A DNA stretch of 64,000 bases from Rhodanobacter sp. (GTDB lineage Bacteria > Pseudomonadota > Gammaproteobacteria > Xanthomonadales > Rhodanobacteraceae): positions 1,423,562 to 1,487,561 of the forward strand of contig AP031382.1 in the NCBI GenBank assembly GCA_040371205.1, given 5' to 3'. Position numbers and translations under genes: made by a program. Position 1 is the stretch's first letter. The number at the start of each line of letters is the position of its first letter. This document shows, piece by piece, positions 15,964 to 24,722 of this stretch. The notes beneath the pieces are model-generated. The model had not been told where the DNA came from, did no database searches, and worked only from the letters and a program-made list of their open reading frames with translations.

Positions 15964-17939
15964 GCCGGCGACTCCTGCGGCGAAGTGGCCGCGACGGGCG
16001 CAGCGGCCTCGGCGGCGATCCGCTTGATGCGGAAGCGGCGGTCGCCGGCGCAGACGAAACCGCCCAGCATCATCAGCACGCCGCCGCCCCAGATCCAGCG
16101 CACGAAGGGCTTGTAGTACAGCCGCAGCGCCCAGGCGCCTTCGATGTGGTTGGCGTCCATCGGCTCGCCCAGCGCCACGTACAGGTCGCGGAACACGCCG
16201 GCGTCCACCGCCGATTCGGTCTGGATCTGCTCGTGCGCGTAGGTGCGCTTCTGCGGGCGCATCGTCGCCACGGTGGCGCCGTCATGCAGCACCGTGACCA
16301 CGCCCTGGTCGGCATGCCAGTTCGGGCCGACCGTGCGGCGCACGCCGTCGAAGCGGAAATCGTAGCCGGCGACGTGTTCGCTCTGGCCCGGCGCGAGGCG
16401 CACGTCGTGGCTGACGCTGAGCGCCTCGGACAGCAGCACGCCGACCACGAACACGCCCACGCCCAGATGCGCCAGCAGCATGCCGGCCATCTCGGCGGGA
16501 TAGCGCCGGCCGACGGGCACTTCGCGCCAGCGCTTCAGCGCATACAACAGCACGCCCACCGCGATCCACACCGCCGCCGCCACGCCGACGATGGCTTTCA
16601 ACTGCCCCTGCACGAAGAATGCCGCCACGATGGCGCAGGCCGCCGCCGCGATGCCGGCGCGCAGCGCCACCTGCTTCAGCACGCCGCCATCGGCCTTGCC
16701 CCAATGCAGGAACGGCCCGAACGGGAGCAACAGCACGACCGGCGCCATCAGCAGCGGAAACAGCAGGCCGAAGTAGGGCGGCCCCACCGAGATACGGCCG
16801 AGGTGCAGCATGTCGCCGATCAGCGGGAACAGCGTGCCCAGCAGCACCATTGCCGAGGCCGTGGCCAGCAGCAGGTTGCCGATCAGCAGCGCCGTCTCGC
16901 GCGAGACCACGTTGAACGGCTTGCCGCCCGCCACCTTGGGCGCGCGCAGCGCGTACAGCAGCAGCGAGCCGCCCACCACGATGGCGAGGAAGATCAGGAT
17001 GAACACCCCCCGCCGCGGATCGGAGGCGAACGCATGCACCGAGGTGAGCACGCCCGAACGCACCAGGAAGGTGCCCAGCAGCGACAGCGAGAACGCGAAG
17101 ATCGACAGCAGCAGGGTCCACGCGCGCAGGCCGCCGCGCTTCTCGGTGATCGCCTGCGCGTGGATCAGCGCGGCGCCCACCAGCCACGGCATGAAGCTGG
17201 CGTTCTCCACCGGGTCCCAGAACCACCAGCCGCCCCAGCCGAGTTCGGCGTAGGCCCACCAACTGCCGGCCACGATGCCGAGGGTGAGGAAGCCCCAGGC
17301 CGCGTTCGTCCACGGCCGCGCCCAGCGTACCCAGGCTTGTTCCATCTCGCCGCCGAGCAGGGCCGCGATGGAGAACGCGAACGCCACCGAGAAACCCACG
17401 TAGCCCATGTAGAGCACCGGCGGGTGGAAGGTCATGCCCGGATCCTGCAGCACGGGATTCAGGTCGGCGCCGTCGGCCGGCATCGGCAGCAGGCGCGTGA
17501 ACGGGTCGGAGGTGAACAGGGTGAAGGCGAGGAAGCCCACCGCGACCAGGCCCATCACGCCCAGCACGCGCGCGGCGAACACCTCGGGCAACTTGTGGCT
17601 GAGCGCGGCCAGCGCCACCGTCCAGAGGTTTAGGATCAGGATCCACAGCAGCAGCGAGCCCTCGTGCGCGCCCCACACCGCGGCGATGCGGTAGTACCAC
17701 GGCAGCGCGAGGTTGGAGTTGTCGGCCACGTACTGCACCGAGAAATCGAAATGCAGGAACGCATACGCGAGGATGCCGAAGGCCATCGCCACGAACACCG
17801 CCTGGCCGGTGGCAGCAGGGCGCGCCACCGCCATCAGCGCGCGGTTGCCGCGCCAGGCGCCGAGCAGCGGCAGCACGCCTTGCGCGATGGCCAGCAGGAA
17901 GGCGAGCACCAGCGCGAGCTGGCCGAGTTCGGGCGTCAT
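15960..17939 (-). CDS. ccmF: Heme lyase subunit CcmF
   Basis: Polytopic inner-membrane protein of 659 residues forming the core of the CcmFHI heme ligation complex. The tryptophan-rich WWD signature is visible as [19 protein letters not shown] near residue 230, flanked by about 14 hydrophobic segments, and a large periplasmic loop near the C-terminus (about 480-600). Length is normal for the family. It overlaps ccmE and ccmG by 4 bp each. Confidence 0.97.
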   Translation of the reverse strand: MTPELGQLALVLAFLLAIAQGVLPLLGAWRGNRALMAVARPAATGQAVFVAMAFGILAYAFLHFDFSVQYVADNSNLALPWYYRIAAVWGAHEGSLLLWILILNLWTVALAALSHKLPEVFAARVLGVMGLVAVGFLAFTLFTSDPFTRLLPMPADGADLNPVLQDPGMTFHPPVLYMGYVGFSVAFAFSIAALLGGEMEQAWVRWARPWTNAAWGFLTLGIVAGSWWAYAELGWGGWWFWDPVENASFMPWLVGAALIHAQAITEKRGGLRAWTLLLSIFAFSLSLLGTFLVRSGVLTSVHAFASDPRRGVFILIFLAIVVGGSLLLYALRAPKVAGGKPFNVVSRETALLIGNLLLATASAMVLLGTLFPLIGDMLHLGRISVGPPYFGLLFPLLMAPVVLLLPFGPFLHWGKADGGVLKQVALRAGIAAAACAIVAAFFVQGQLKAIVGVAAAVWIAVGVLLYALKRWREVPVGRRYPAEMAGMLLAHLGVGVFVVGVLLSEALSVSHDVRLAPGQSEHVAGYDFRFDGVRRTVGPNWHADQGVVTVLHDGATVATMRPQKRTYAHEQIQTESAVDAGVFRDLYVALGEPMDANHIEGAWALRLYYKPFVRWIWGGGVLMMLGGFVCAGDRRFRIKRIAAEAAAPVAATSPQESPA

Positions 17940-18409
17940 GGGTTCTTGTCCTGTGCGATGGCGGCCTTCACCTTCGCGTCCGCATGCGCCTTGGCCATCG
18001 CGTCCTTCAGCTCCTTCGGCATGTAGGTCGCGTCGTGCTTGGCCAGCACCTCGGTGGCGACGAAGCGCGCGCCGTCCATGTGGCCGGTGGCGATCACCGA
18101 CTGGTTGTCGCGGAACAGGTCGGGCAGGATGCCGGTGTACTCCACCGGCATCGCGCCGCCGGCATCGACCACGGTGAAGGTGACCTCGAGCGACTCCTTG
18201 CTGCGCTGGATCGAGCCGGCCTTGACCATGCCGCCGAGGCGGAAGGTCTTGTATTGCGCCGCCTGTCCCGACTGCACCTGGCTGGGCGTGAACAGGTAAT
18301 TCATGTTCTGCTGCAGCGCATACACCGCCAGGCCGATCGCCAGCGCGGCGGCGACCGCGACCACGATCACGAGGGTGAGCCTGCGCTTGCGGGTGGGATT
18401 CATCGGCAT
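17936..18409 (-). CDS. ccmE: Heme chaperone CcmE
   Basis: Periplasmic heme carrier of 157 residues with an N-terminal transmembrane anchor (about 11-31) and an OB-fold. The heme is held covalently by His125, in [12 protein letters not shown], with Tyr129 as the expected ligand (HXXXY motif). The gene starts 7 bp after the ccmD stop and overlaps ccmF by 4 bp. Confidence 0.97.
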   Translation of the reverse strand: MPMNPTRKRRLTLVIVVAVAAALAIGLAVYALQQNMNYLFTPSQVQSGQAAQYKTFRLGGMVKAGSIQRSKESLEVTFTVVDAGGAMPVEYTGILPDLFRDNQSVIATGHMDGARFVATEVLAKHDATYMPKELKDAMAKAHADAKVKAAIAQDKNP

Positions 18410-18416
18410 GGCGTCG

Positions 18417-18644
18417 TCAAGGCGAGGAAGGGGGCGTGCGGTGCGCGCGCGCGGACTGCCGCGCCAGCCGGTCGCGCAGTTCGCGCAGGATGCGGCGCCG
18501 GCGCAACCGCGGCGCCACGCTGTCGGCGATCAGCACGATGAAGAACACGGCGTAGGCCGGCCACACGTAAGCGGCGTAGCCGCCCATCCTGAAGAAGGCG
18601 ACGAGTGGACCGTTTGCGGCGAGCAGGTGCGAGAGCGCGCTCAT
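18417..18644 (-). CDS. ccmD: Heme exporter accessory protein CcmD
   Basis: Small 75-residue inner-membrane protein with one transmembrane helix (about 24-42) and a very basic cytoplasmic tail ([19 protein letters not shown]), as expected for CcmD, which helps release holo-CcmE from the CcmABC complex. The ATG at 18644 overlaps the ccmC stop by 4 bp. Confidence 0.9.
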   Translation of the reverse strand: MSALSHLLAANGPLVAFFRMGGYAAYVWPAYAVFFIVLIADSVAPRLRRRRILRELRDRLARQSARAHRTPPSSP

Positions 18645-19399
18645 CGGTCCGCCTCGGCCTGTGCGATCTCGCGCACCCAGTCCTTGCCGCTTTCCAGCGC
18701 GAGGATGTCGGTGCCCGCGCGCCGGCACAGGCTGGCCGCGTAGTAGCACTTGGTGGCCAGCGTCATCGCCAGCAGCGGCCACAGCATCTCCCACGGCATC
18801 TTGGAGTGGCCGAACAGGTTCACCGTGGTGCCCTGGTGCAGCGTGTTCCACCACACCACCGAGTAGTGCACGATCGGCACGTTGACGATGCCGATGATGG
18901 CGAGGAAGCTCGCCGCACGTGCGCCCTGACGACGATCCTCGAAGGCGTGGTAGAGGCCGATCACGCCGAGATAGAGGAACAGCAGCACCAGTTCCGAGGT
19001 GAGCCGCGCGTCCCATGTCCACCAGGTGCCCCACATCGGCTTGCCCCACAGCGAGCCGGTGACCAGGGTGATGAAGGTGAAGGCCGCGCCGATCGGCGCA
19101 GATTCCATCGCCACCACCTCGGCCAGCTTCAGGCGCCACACCAGCGCGATGAAGCCGGACACGCCCATCATCGCGTAGACGAACATGCTCATCCATGCGC
19201 TGGGCACGTGGATGAAGATGATGCGGTAGGCGTCGCCCTGCTGGTAATCCGGCGGCGCCAATACCAGCCCGCCGTACAGGCCGGCCGCGCCGAACAGCAG
19301 CGCCAGAGCCATTGCCCATGGCCGCACCGCGCGTGCGAAGCGGTAGAACGTCGGCGGCGAACCGAGCTTGTGCAACCAGAGCGGAATCCAGGAGGCCAT
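18641..19399 (-). CDS. ccmC: Heme exporter subunit CcmC
   Basis: Six-helix inner-membrane protein of 252 residues that loads heme onto CcmE. The WWD domain is present (MWGTWWTWDARLTSE near residues 117-131) together with conserved His residues in the flanking periplasmic loops. The start MASWIPLWLHKLG lies 1 bp after the ccmB stop; a longer frame upstream runs inside ccmB and is rejected. Confidence 0.96.
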   Translation of the reverse strand: MASWIPLWLHKLGSPPTFYRFARAVRPWAMALALLFGAAGLYGGLVLAPPDYQQGDAYRIIFIHVPSAWMSMFVYAMMGVSGFIALVWRLKLAEVVAMESAPIGAAFTFITLVTGSLWGKPMWGTWWTWDARLTSELVLLFLYLGVIGLYHAFEDRRQGARAASFLAIIGIVNVPIVHYSVVWWNTLHQGTTVNLFGHSKMPWEMLWPLLAMTLATKCYYAASLCRRAGTDILALESGKDWVREIAQAEADR

Positions 19400-19400
19400 G

Positions 19401-20084
19401 TCACGAATCCAGGGCAATGCGCAAGGCTGCCGCGCAGGCCAGCGGCGCCAGCACCACGGCAAGGGTGAGTGCGGCGGCCAGCCACGCGACCGGAGCAAAC
19501 CACGGAAGCCCCTCTTGAGCGGCTGCCACCGCGCCGGCCGCGAAGATCACCACCGGCACGCACAGCGGCAGCAACATCAGGGCCAGCAGCATACCAGAGC
19601 GTCGCGTGCCGGCCGTCAGCGCCACCAGCACCGCACCGAGCAGGCTGAGCAGCGGCGTCGCCAGCAGTAGCGCCAGCATCAACACGGGCATCGTCGACGC
19701 AGGCAGATGCAGCATGCCCGCCAGGAGCGGTGCGACCACGATCAACGGCAGCGCCGTGGTAATCCAATGCGCAAGCACCTTCATGCCCAGCATCAATGCC
19801 AGCGGTTGCGGCGCCAGCACCAGTTGCTCCAGCGAACCGTCCTCGATGTCGCTGGCGAACATCCCGTCCAGCGCCAGCAGCATCGCCAGCAATACCGTCA
19901 CCAGCACCACGCCGCCCGCGATCCGCTGCAGCAGCGCCAGGTCCGGACCCAGCGCAAACGGAAACAGCACCACCACGATCACCGCATACAGCACCGGCAT
20001 TGCCAGATCCCCGCGGCGGCGCCAGGCCAGCGTGAGGTCGCGGCGAAGCATCGCGGCGCAGGCTTGGGGCAGGGAGGCGCTCAT
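19401..20084 (-). CDS. ccmB: Heme exporter permease CcmB
   Basis: ABC permease of 227 residues with six hydrophobic segments. FASDIEDGSLEQLVLAPQPL in the cytoplasmic loop (about 74-93) is the typical CcmB signature that contacts the CcmA ATPase. It is separated from ccmA by 513 bp of non-coding structured DNA, an unusual break because these genes normally abut. Confidence 0.95.
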   Translation of the reverse strand: MSASLPQACAAMLRRDLTLAWRRRGDLAMPVLYAVIVVVLFPFALGPDLALLQRIAGGVVLVTVLLAMLLALDGMFASDIEDGSLEQLVLAPQPLALMLGMKVLAHWITTALPLIVVAPLLAGMLHLPASTMPVLMLALLLATPLLSLLGAVLVALTAGTRRSGMLLALMLLPLCVPVVIFAAGAVAAAQEGLPWFAPVAWLAAALTLAVVLAPLACAAALRIALDS

Positions 20085-20597
20085 CTATGCGCCTCCGTTT
20101 CTGCGCGAAGATCCGTCCGTGCGCGAGAGGTGGATGCGTTCATCCCCTCAGTGTCTAGATACGGGGCGGAGTGGCCGCTGGGGAGATCGTGGCGGCGGGA
20201 GTTCGTCCAATCTCCTCGATACGGCTTGCTTGTAGTTCCGGCGGATTGAATCAGGCCTTTTCTTTGGGCCACCTTGCTTGACTCCGGGCATCCTGCCCTG
20301 CGCCCTTCGGGCCAGCTTCGCTGTTCGCCACCGCTCCAGGTGGCGGCGTGGGCCAGCAAAGAAAGGTGGCGCGGGCGCCGGCAGGCGACCGAAAGTCCGC
20401 CGCAGGCGAGCCGGGTTGCGGAAGCGAAAGCTGGTCGCGAGCACCCGCCCCTCACCCTGATCCTCTTCCCCATGGGGAGCAGGGATTGATTCGGATGACC
20501 GAAGCGGTGCGCCTTCCTGCGACAGGCGATGGAGCATCCGCCGCATGCGTACCCGTTGGCGGTAAGGGCTGAAGTCCGCGGGACAACGAGATAAGCC
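20085..20597. repeat. Structured non-coding element between ccmA and ccmB
   Basis: A 513-bp stretch without a convincing gene. It contains an imperfect outer inverted repeat (20256-20272 CCTTTTCTTTGGGCCAC against 20349-20367), a perfect 7-bp stem (20326-20332 with 20339-20345) and a small GCCC/GGGC hairpin (20302-20312). The open minus frame across it gives a Ser/Arg/Cys-rich, protein-unlike translation. From memory it resembles dispersed intergenic repeats of Xanthomonadales that carry outward-facing TTTCTTTG-type arms. Confidence 0.55.
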
Positions 20598-21230
20598 TCA
20601 CGCATGCATGCGTATCCGCTGCGGTTCCCCGCCATGGAACCCCACCGCGCCATGGCTGCTCACCAAGGCCGTGCCGCCTTCGGCGATGTGTCGCTCCAGC
20701 AGCCGGTTGACCAGGGCGATGCCGTGCCGGTCGAGGTTCGCGTAAGGCTCGTCCAGCAGCCATAGCGTTGCTGGCAGCACCCGCAGGCGGGCCAGCGCCG
20801 CGCGTTTCTTCTGTCCCGCGGAAAGCCGTCGCACCGGCTCGTTCCCGTAGCCGGCCAGTCCCACCTCGTCCAGTGCGGCCTCGGGCGTGATGCCGTCGCG
20901 GCAACCGTGCAAGCCGATCGCGAAACGGAGGTTCTCATGCGGGGTCAGCTCGTGCTTCTGGCCCAGTTGATGGCCGAGGAACAGGATCTCGTTCGCGCAG
21001 GCGTCGCGCTGCCACGGCGCGCCACGCCACAGGAGTTCCCCTTCGCCCACGTGCAGCAGGCCGGCCAGCAGGCGCAGCAGGGTGGTCTTGCCGCTGCCGT
21101 TGTCGCCCTCGACCAGTGCCAGCTCGCCCGCGTGCAGGCGGAAATCCAGCGGTGCGAACACCGGCTCGTCCTGGCGGTGGAAGCTCAGGCGGCGGGCTTC
21201 GAGCAGGGGGGCGGCGGGGGCAGTGGTCAT
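20598..21230 (-). CDS. ccmA: Heme exporter ATP-binding protein CcmA
   Basis: ABC ATPase of 210 residues that powers release of holo-CcmE. The Walker A is GDNGSGKTTLL (about 43-53), the signature is RLSAGQKKR (about 132), and Walker B is LWLLDEPYANLD. The start MTTAPAAP at 21230 is preferred over the upstream TTG/GTG-type extension. It begins 58 bp after the DUF3293 gene on the same strand. Confidence 0.95.
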   Translation of the reverse strand: MTTAPAAPLLEARRLSFHRQDEPVFAPLDFRLHAGELALVEGDNGSGKTTLLRLLAGLLHVGEGELLWRGAPWQRDACANEILFLGHQLGQKHELTPHENLRFAIGLHGCRDGITPEAALDEVGLAGYGNEPVRRLSAGQKKRAALARLRVLPATLWLLDEPYANLDRHGIALVNRLLERHIAEGGTALVSSHGAVGFHGGEPQRIRMHA

Positions 21231-21288
21231 CTGCCGGATTCTGCGCAATGCCCGGCGCGCTTGTCCATGCGGCGCGGCGTCGCCGCGG

Positions 21289-21696
21289 TCATGCCAGCAT
21301 GCGCAATTCGGCGGGACCGCCGGCCTCGCCGTGCACGTAGGACAACTGCGCGTGTTCGCGCATCAGGCCATCCAGCATGGGCACGTCGGCGCCGATCACG
21401 AACAGGCTGGGTTCGCTCCAGCCGGTCTGCCCCACGCCGATGGCGGGATACACGGCAACTTGCGGCAGGTTGCCGAGGGCCTCGACCAGCGCCTGCTGCG
21501 CGGCGAGGTTTTCCGCCGGCGGGCGACGGCGCGCCTGCGGGTTCCACGCGGTGATGAACCCCCAAGGACGCGTGCCGACGACATCGGCCAGCTCGGGCGG
21601 CAAGGGCAGGTCGATGCGGATCGCCGCCCAGCGCACCGTGTCGAGTACCACGTGGTAGGTGGTGTTGCGGAAGTCTTCGAGCAGGAACTCATTCAT
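21289..21696 (-). CDS. DUF3293 domain protein of unknown function
   Basis: Small acidic protein of 135 residues. It carries the DUF3293 pattern: an Ala/Trp-rich start, GFITAWNP (about 40-47), NLAAQQALVEALG, and GWSEPSLFVIGAD near residues 94-106. No catalytic motif or membrane segment is visible. The ATG at 21696 lies inside the end of the kynurenine monooxygenase gene (8-bp overlap), which supports co-translation, but no functional link is known. Confidence 0.8.
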   Translation of the reverse strand: MNEFLLEDFRNTTYHVVLDTVRWAAIRIDLPLPPELADVVGTRPWGFITAWNPQARRRPPAENLAAQQALVEALGNLPQVAVYPAIGVGQTGWSEPSLFVIGADVPMLDGLMREHAQLSYVHGEAGGPAELRMLA

Positions 21697-23080
21697 GGCG
21701 TAGTTGCGCGGGCAGGGGCGGCAGCCGAGCTTGCAGCATGCGCGTTGCCGCGTCGAGGTCGACGGCGGCGGCGTCCGGCGCGTCGCGCAGGAGGTCTTCC
21801 AGCAGCGCGTCCTGCAGTTGGCCGCGTTCCAGCGCGTAGCGATAAGGCAGATGGGTGAAGGTGACCATGCGGTAGCGTGCCATGAAGTGCCGTGGCGCAC
21901 GCTCGGCGAGTTTCGCGCCCAGCGCGCGTTTGGCGAGGTAGTGCGGGTCGGCCACCGAGTCGCGCATCTCCACGTAATTTTCCAGTGCCATCGCGGCGAT
22001 CGCGTCGGCGTTGGGTTGGCGGATGCGCTGGAACTCGGCGAACACGCCGGCGCTGTCGCCGGGCGAGGCGGCCAGCAGCTCGGTCAGCGTGGTCGTGTCC
22101 TCGAAGCCGCAGTTCATGCCCTGGCCGTGGAACGGCACGATGGCGTGCGCCGCGTCGCCAACCAGCAGCGCACGCCCGCCGTCGTGCCAGCGGTCGAGGT
22201 AGAGCGTTGACAGCGTGCCCACCGGATGCCCGGCGTAGTCCGCGTCGAACTGCGGGATCAGGGGCAGCAGGTCGGGAAAATCCGCGGCGAAGAACGCGCG
22301 CGCCGCCGCGGCGTCGGGCAGGGTGGCGAAACTCGGATGCGCACCCTGCGCCGGCAGGAACAACGTCACCGTGAAGCTGCCCTCGGCATTCGGCAAGGCG
22401 ATGCACATGTAGCCGCCGCGCGGCCAGATATGCAGCGCGTGCGGCTCGATCGCGAAGCGCTGCCGCGGTTCGGACGAGGCGCCCGTGGCGGATGGAATCT
22501 CCAGTTCCTTGTAGCCGTGGCCCAGCGATTCGACGCGCACGCCCAGCGGCGCATGCGCGTCCATTGCCGCGCGCAACGCCGAGCCCGCGCCGTCGGCGCC
22601 GATCAGCAGGCCCGCTTCGTGTCCGCGCGCCGTGCCGGTTTCGTCGGTCAGTTCGATGCGGGCCTGCGCGAAGTCCGCATGGGTCAGCGACTGTCCGAAA
22701 TGGAAACGCACGCCGGCCGCTTCGGCCGCGTCCAGCAGCAGCATGTTCAGCGCGCCGCGCGACACCGACCAGATCACTTCGCTGTCGTCCACGCCGTAGC
22801 GTTGCAATCCGCTGGTGCCGTCCGGCGCGTGCACCATGCGGCCGCGCATCATTACGGCCTGTTCGAGCACGGTCTCGGCCAGCCCCGCCGCGCGCAAGGC
22901 CTGCAGGCCGCGCTCGGCCAGCGCGAGGTTGATCGAGCGCCCGCCGAGGAAGCCCGAGTGGCGCGGATCGGGCCGCTTCTCGAACACCTCCACCGCGAAG
23001 CCGTGCCGCGCCAGCTGCCGCGCCTGCAGCGCGCCCACGAGGCCGCCGCCGATCAGGGTGATGCGAGGACGTTGCGTCAT
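21689..23080 (-). CDS. kmo: Kynurenine 3-monooxygenase
   Basis: FAD-dependent aromatic hydroxylase of 463 residues that converts L-kynurenine to 3-hydroxykynurenine in tryptophan catabolism. The Rossmann motif is ITLIGGGLVGALQA (about 7-20), the second FAD motif GRALLVGDAAHAIVPFHGQG is near residue 310, and GRSINLALAERG (about 47) is typical of the family. The ATG at 23080 (MTQRPRI) is preferred; the frame could be extended to a TTG 39 bp upstream. No other kynurenine-pathway gene is in the window. Confidence 0.94.
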   Translation of the reverse strand: MTQRPRITLIGGGLVGALQARQLARHGFAVEVFEKRPDPRHSGFLGGRSINLALAERGLQALRAAGLAETVLEQAVMMRGRMVHAPDGTSGLQRYGVDDSEVIWSVSRGALNMLLLDAAEAAGVRFHFGQSLTHADFAQARIELTDETGTARGHEAGLLIGADGAGSALRAAMDAHAPLGVRVESLGHGYKELEIPSATGASSEPRQRFAIEPHALHIWPRGGYMCIALPNAEGSFTVTLFLPAQGAHPSFATLPDAAAARAFFAADFPDLLPLIPQFDADYAGHPVGTLSTLYLDRWHDGGRALLVGDAAHAIVPFHGQGMNCGFEDTTTLTELLAASPGDSAGVFAEFQRIRQPNADAIAAMALENYVEMRDSVADPHYLAKRALGAKLAERAPRHFMARYRMVTFTHLPYRYALERGQLQDALLEDLLRDAPDAAAVDLDAATRMLQARLPPLPAQLRHE

Positions 23081-23147
23081 GTCGCGTTCCGGCAAAGGTA
23101 TCGCGACACTGTTCCGCAAGCGGCGGGCGACTGCAATACGCCCCGCG

Positions 23148-23906
23148 TCAGAAGCTCATGAAGTAGCCGCCGTTCACCGGCAGGTTGACGCCGGTCAGGT
23201 AGTCGGCGTCGTCGGCGGTCAGGAAGCTCACCGCGCGGGCGATGTCGGCGGGCTTGCCGAGCCGGCCCACCGGAATGCCGGCGACGATCTGGGCACGGAT
23301 CTCGGCGGGCACGGCGGCCACCATCGGCGTGTCGCAGTAACCGGGCGAAACGGTGTTGACGGTGACGCCCTTGCGCGCGGTCTCGCGCGCCATCGCCATG
23401 GTGAATCCGTGCACGCCGGCCTTGGCGGCCGAGTAATTGGTCTGGCCGAACTGGCCGGTCTGGCCGTTCACCGAACTGATGTTGACGATGCGGCCGAAGC
23501 CGCGGGCGCCCATGCCTTCCACCACGGCGTGGCAGGTGTTGAACACGCCGTCGAGGTTCACGTGCATCAGCTCGTGCCACTGCGCGGGTGTCATCTTGCG
23601 CAGGCTGGCGTCGCGGGTGATGCCGGCGGCGTTGACCAGGATGTCCACGCTGCCGTGTTCGCGTTCGAGGCGGCCGACCAAGGCGGCGCAGGCTTCGTGG
23701 TCGCTCACGTCCAGCGGTTCGTAGCCGATGCGGGCGTCGAATGCGCCGGATGCCTCGCGGAAGGCGGCCAGCCGGGCTTCGCTGGCGGGCAGGTCGGCGG
23801 CGATCACGCGGCGGCCTGCCTGCGCCAGCTGACGGCAAATCTCGGCGCCGAGGCCGCCGAGGCCGCCGGTGACCAGGGCCAGGCGCGAAGCGGGGGATGC
23901 GTTCAT
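23148..23906 (-). CDS. phaB: Acetoacetyl-CoA reductase (PhaB)
   Basis: NADPH-dependent short-chain dehydrogenase of 252 residues that reduces acetoacetyl-CoA to (R)-3-hydroxybutyryl-CoA for polyhydroxyalkanoate synthesis. It has the cofactor motif TGGLGGLG (about 13-20), NAAG (92-95), Ser145 and the catalytic Tyr158-Lys162 pair in NYSAAK. The sequence VNGQTGQFGQTNYSAAKAG is diagnostic of PhaB. The regulator PhaR is encoded 196 bp upstream on the same strand; no PHA synthase gene is in the window. The start MNASPASR at 23906 is favoured over an upstream ATG at 23954. Confidence 0.94.
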   Translation of the reverse strand: MNASPASRLALVTGGLGGLGAEICRQLAQAGRRVIAADLPASEARLAAFREASGAFDARIGYEPLDVSDHEACAALVGRLEREHGSVDILVNAAGITRDASLRKMTPAQWHELMHVNLDGVFNTCHAVVEGMGARGFGRIVNISSVNGQTGQFGQTNYSAAKAGVHGFTMAMARETARKGVTVNTVSPGYCDTPMVAAVPAEIRAQIVAGIPVGRLGKPADIARAVSFLTADDADYLTGVNLPVNGGYFMSF

Positions 23907-24052
23907 CGTGGATCCTTGTGCTTTGGCCGCCATCCTTGAGTGCGGGAACGACAAGGGCGGTCGTCCATGGCCGCTTTCAAATGTTCTTGCGATCGTCCCT
24001 GGCCGCGTCAGTCACACCGGCGCCCATCCATGGCCGCACATCTCGACGAGAA

Positions 24053-24081
24053 AACGAAACGCGCCGCTCGGGGCGGCGCGT
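24053..24081 (-). terminator. Rho-independent terminator after phaR
   Basis: A perfect 9-bp stem (24059-24067 with 24073-24081, ACGCGCCGC/GCGGCGCGT) with a 5-nt loop. Read on the minus strand it is followed by TTCGTTTTCT. It lies 22 bp past the phaR stop codon and separates phaR from phaB. Confidence 0.8.
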
Positions 24082-24102
24082 GGGCGGGGCGGATGGCTTG
24101 GA

Positions 24103-24591
24103 TCAGCCGGTCTTCTTGCCGCGGCCTGGACCCTGCGGGGTGATCTGCGCGGCGGCGTCGAGCAGACCGCGCTGCATGGTCTTCCACGCATCCATGTTGC
24201 GCTCGGTCAGCTCGTTCACCATTGCCCAAGGGGTCTGCCCCATCAGGCTGTTTAGCTGGGTGCGGAACTGCTGCTGCTGGTCGAGGAACACCTGCAGGCT
24301 GCGCTCCAGGTACGGACCCATGAAGCCCTGCAGCGAATCGCCGTAGAAGCGGATGATCTGGCTGAGCAGTTGGGGCGACAGCATCGGCTGCCCCTTCTCC
24401 TCGTGCTCGGAGATGATCTGCAGCAGCACGGAGCGGGTCAGGTCCTCGCCGGTCTTGGCATCGCGGACTTCGAAGTCCTCGTTGTCCAGCACCAGCTGGC
24501 GCACCTCTTCCAGCGTGATGTAGCTGGAGATCTCGGTGTCGTAGAGCCGACGGTTCGGATACTTCTTGATGGTGCGTTTGTTTTGTGCCAT
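24103..24591 (-). CDS. phaR: Polyhydroxyalkanoate synthesis repressor PhaR
   Basis: DNA- and PHA-binding repressor of 162 residues. The N-terminal PHB_acc_N domain is unmistakable (RTIKKYPNRRLYDTEISSYI, residues 6-25), followed by a PHB accumulation domain (SPQLLSQIIRFYGDSLQGFM near 72) and a Gln-rich helix. It would repress phasin and PHA genes until granules form. It has its own terminator, so phaR and phaB are probably separate transcripts. Confidence 0.95.
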   Translation of the reverse strand: MAQNKRTIKKYPNRRLYDTEISSYITLEEVRQLVLDNEDFEVRDAKTGEDLTRSVLLQIISEHEEKGQPMLSPQLLSQIIRFYGDSLQGFMGPYLERSLQVFLDQQQQFRTQLNSLMGQTPWAMVNELTERNMDAWKTMQRGLLDAAAQITPQGPGRGKKTG

Positions 24592-24722
24592 GCGGCGAAT
24601 CTAGCAGGAGATATTGCGCCGCACCAGTAGACCAATGGCAGGCGTCTTCCGAAATTGGTCTGCTCCGCGGTGGCCGTGGCGCAAGGATGTGCGCCACGGT
24701 GGTCTGCAGCAAAAACGCAACT

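Noticed and set aside
20081-20653. 190-codon minus-strand frame bridging ccmB and ccmA
   Set aside because: The translation is Ser/Arg/Cys-rich, covers a repeat-like element and overlaps both ends of real genes; no protein features.
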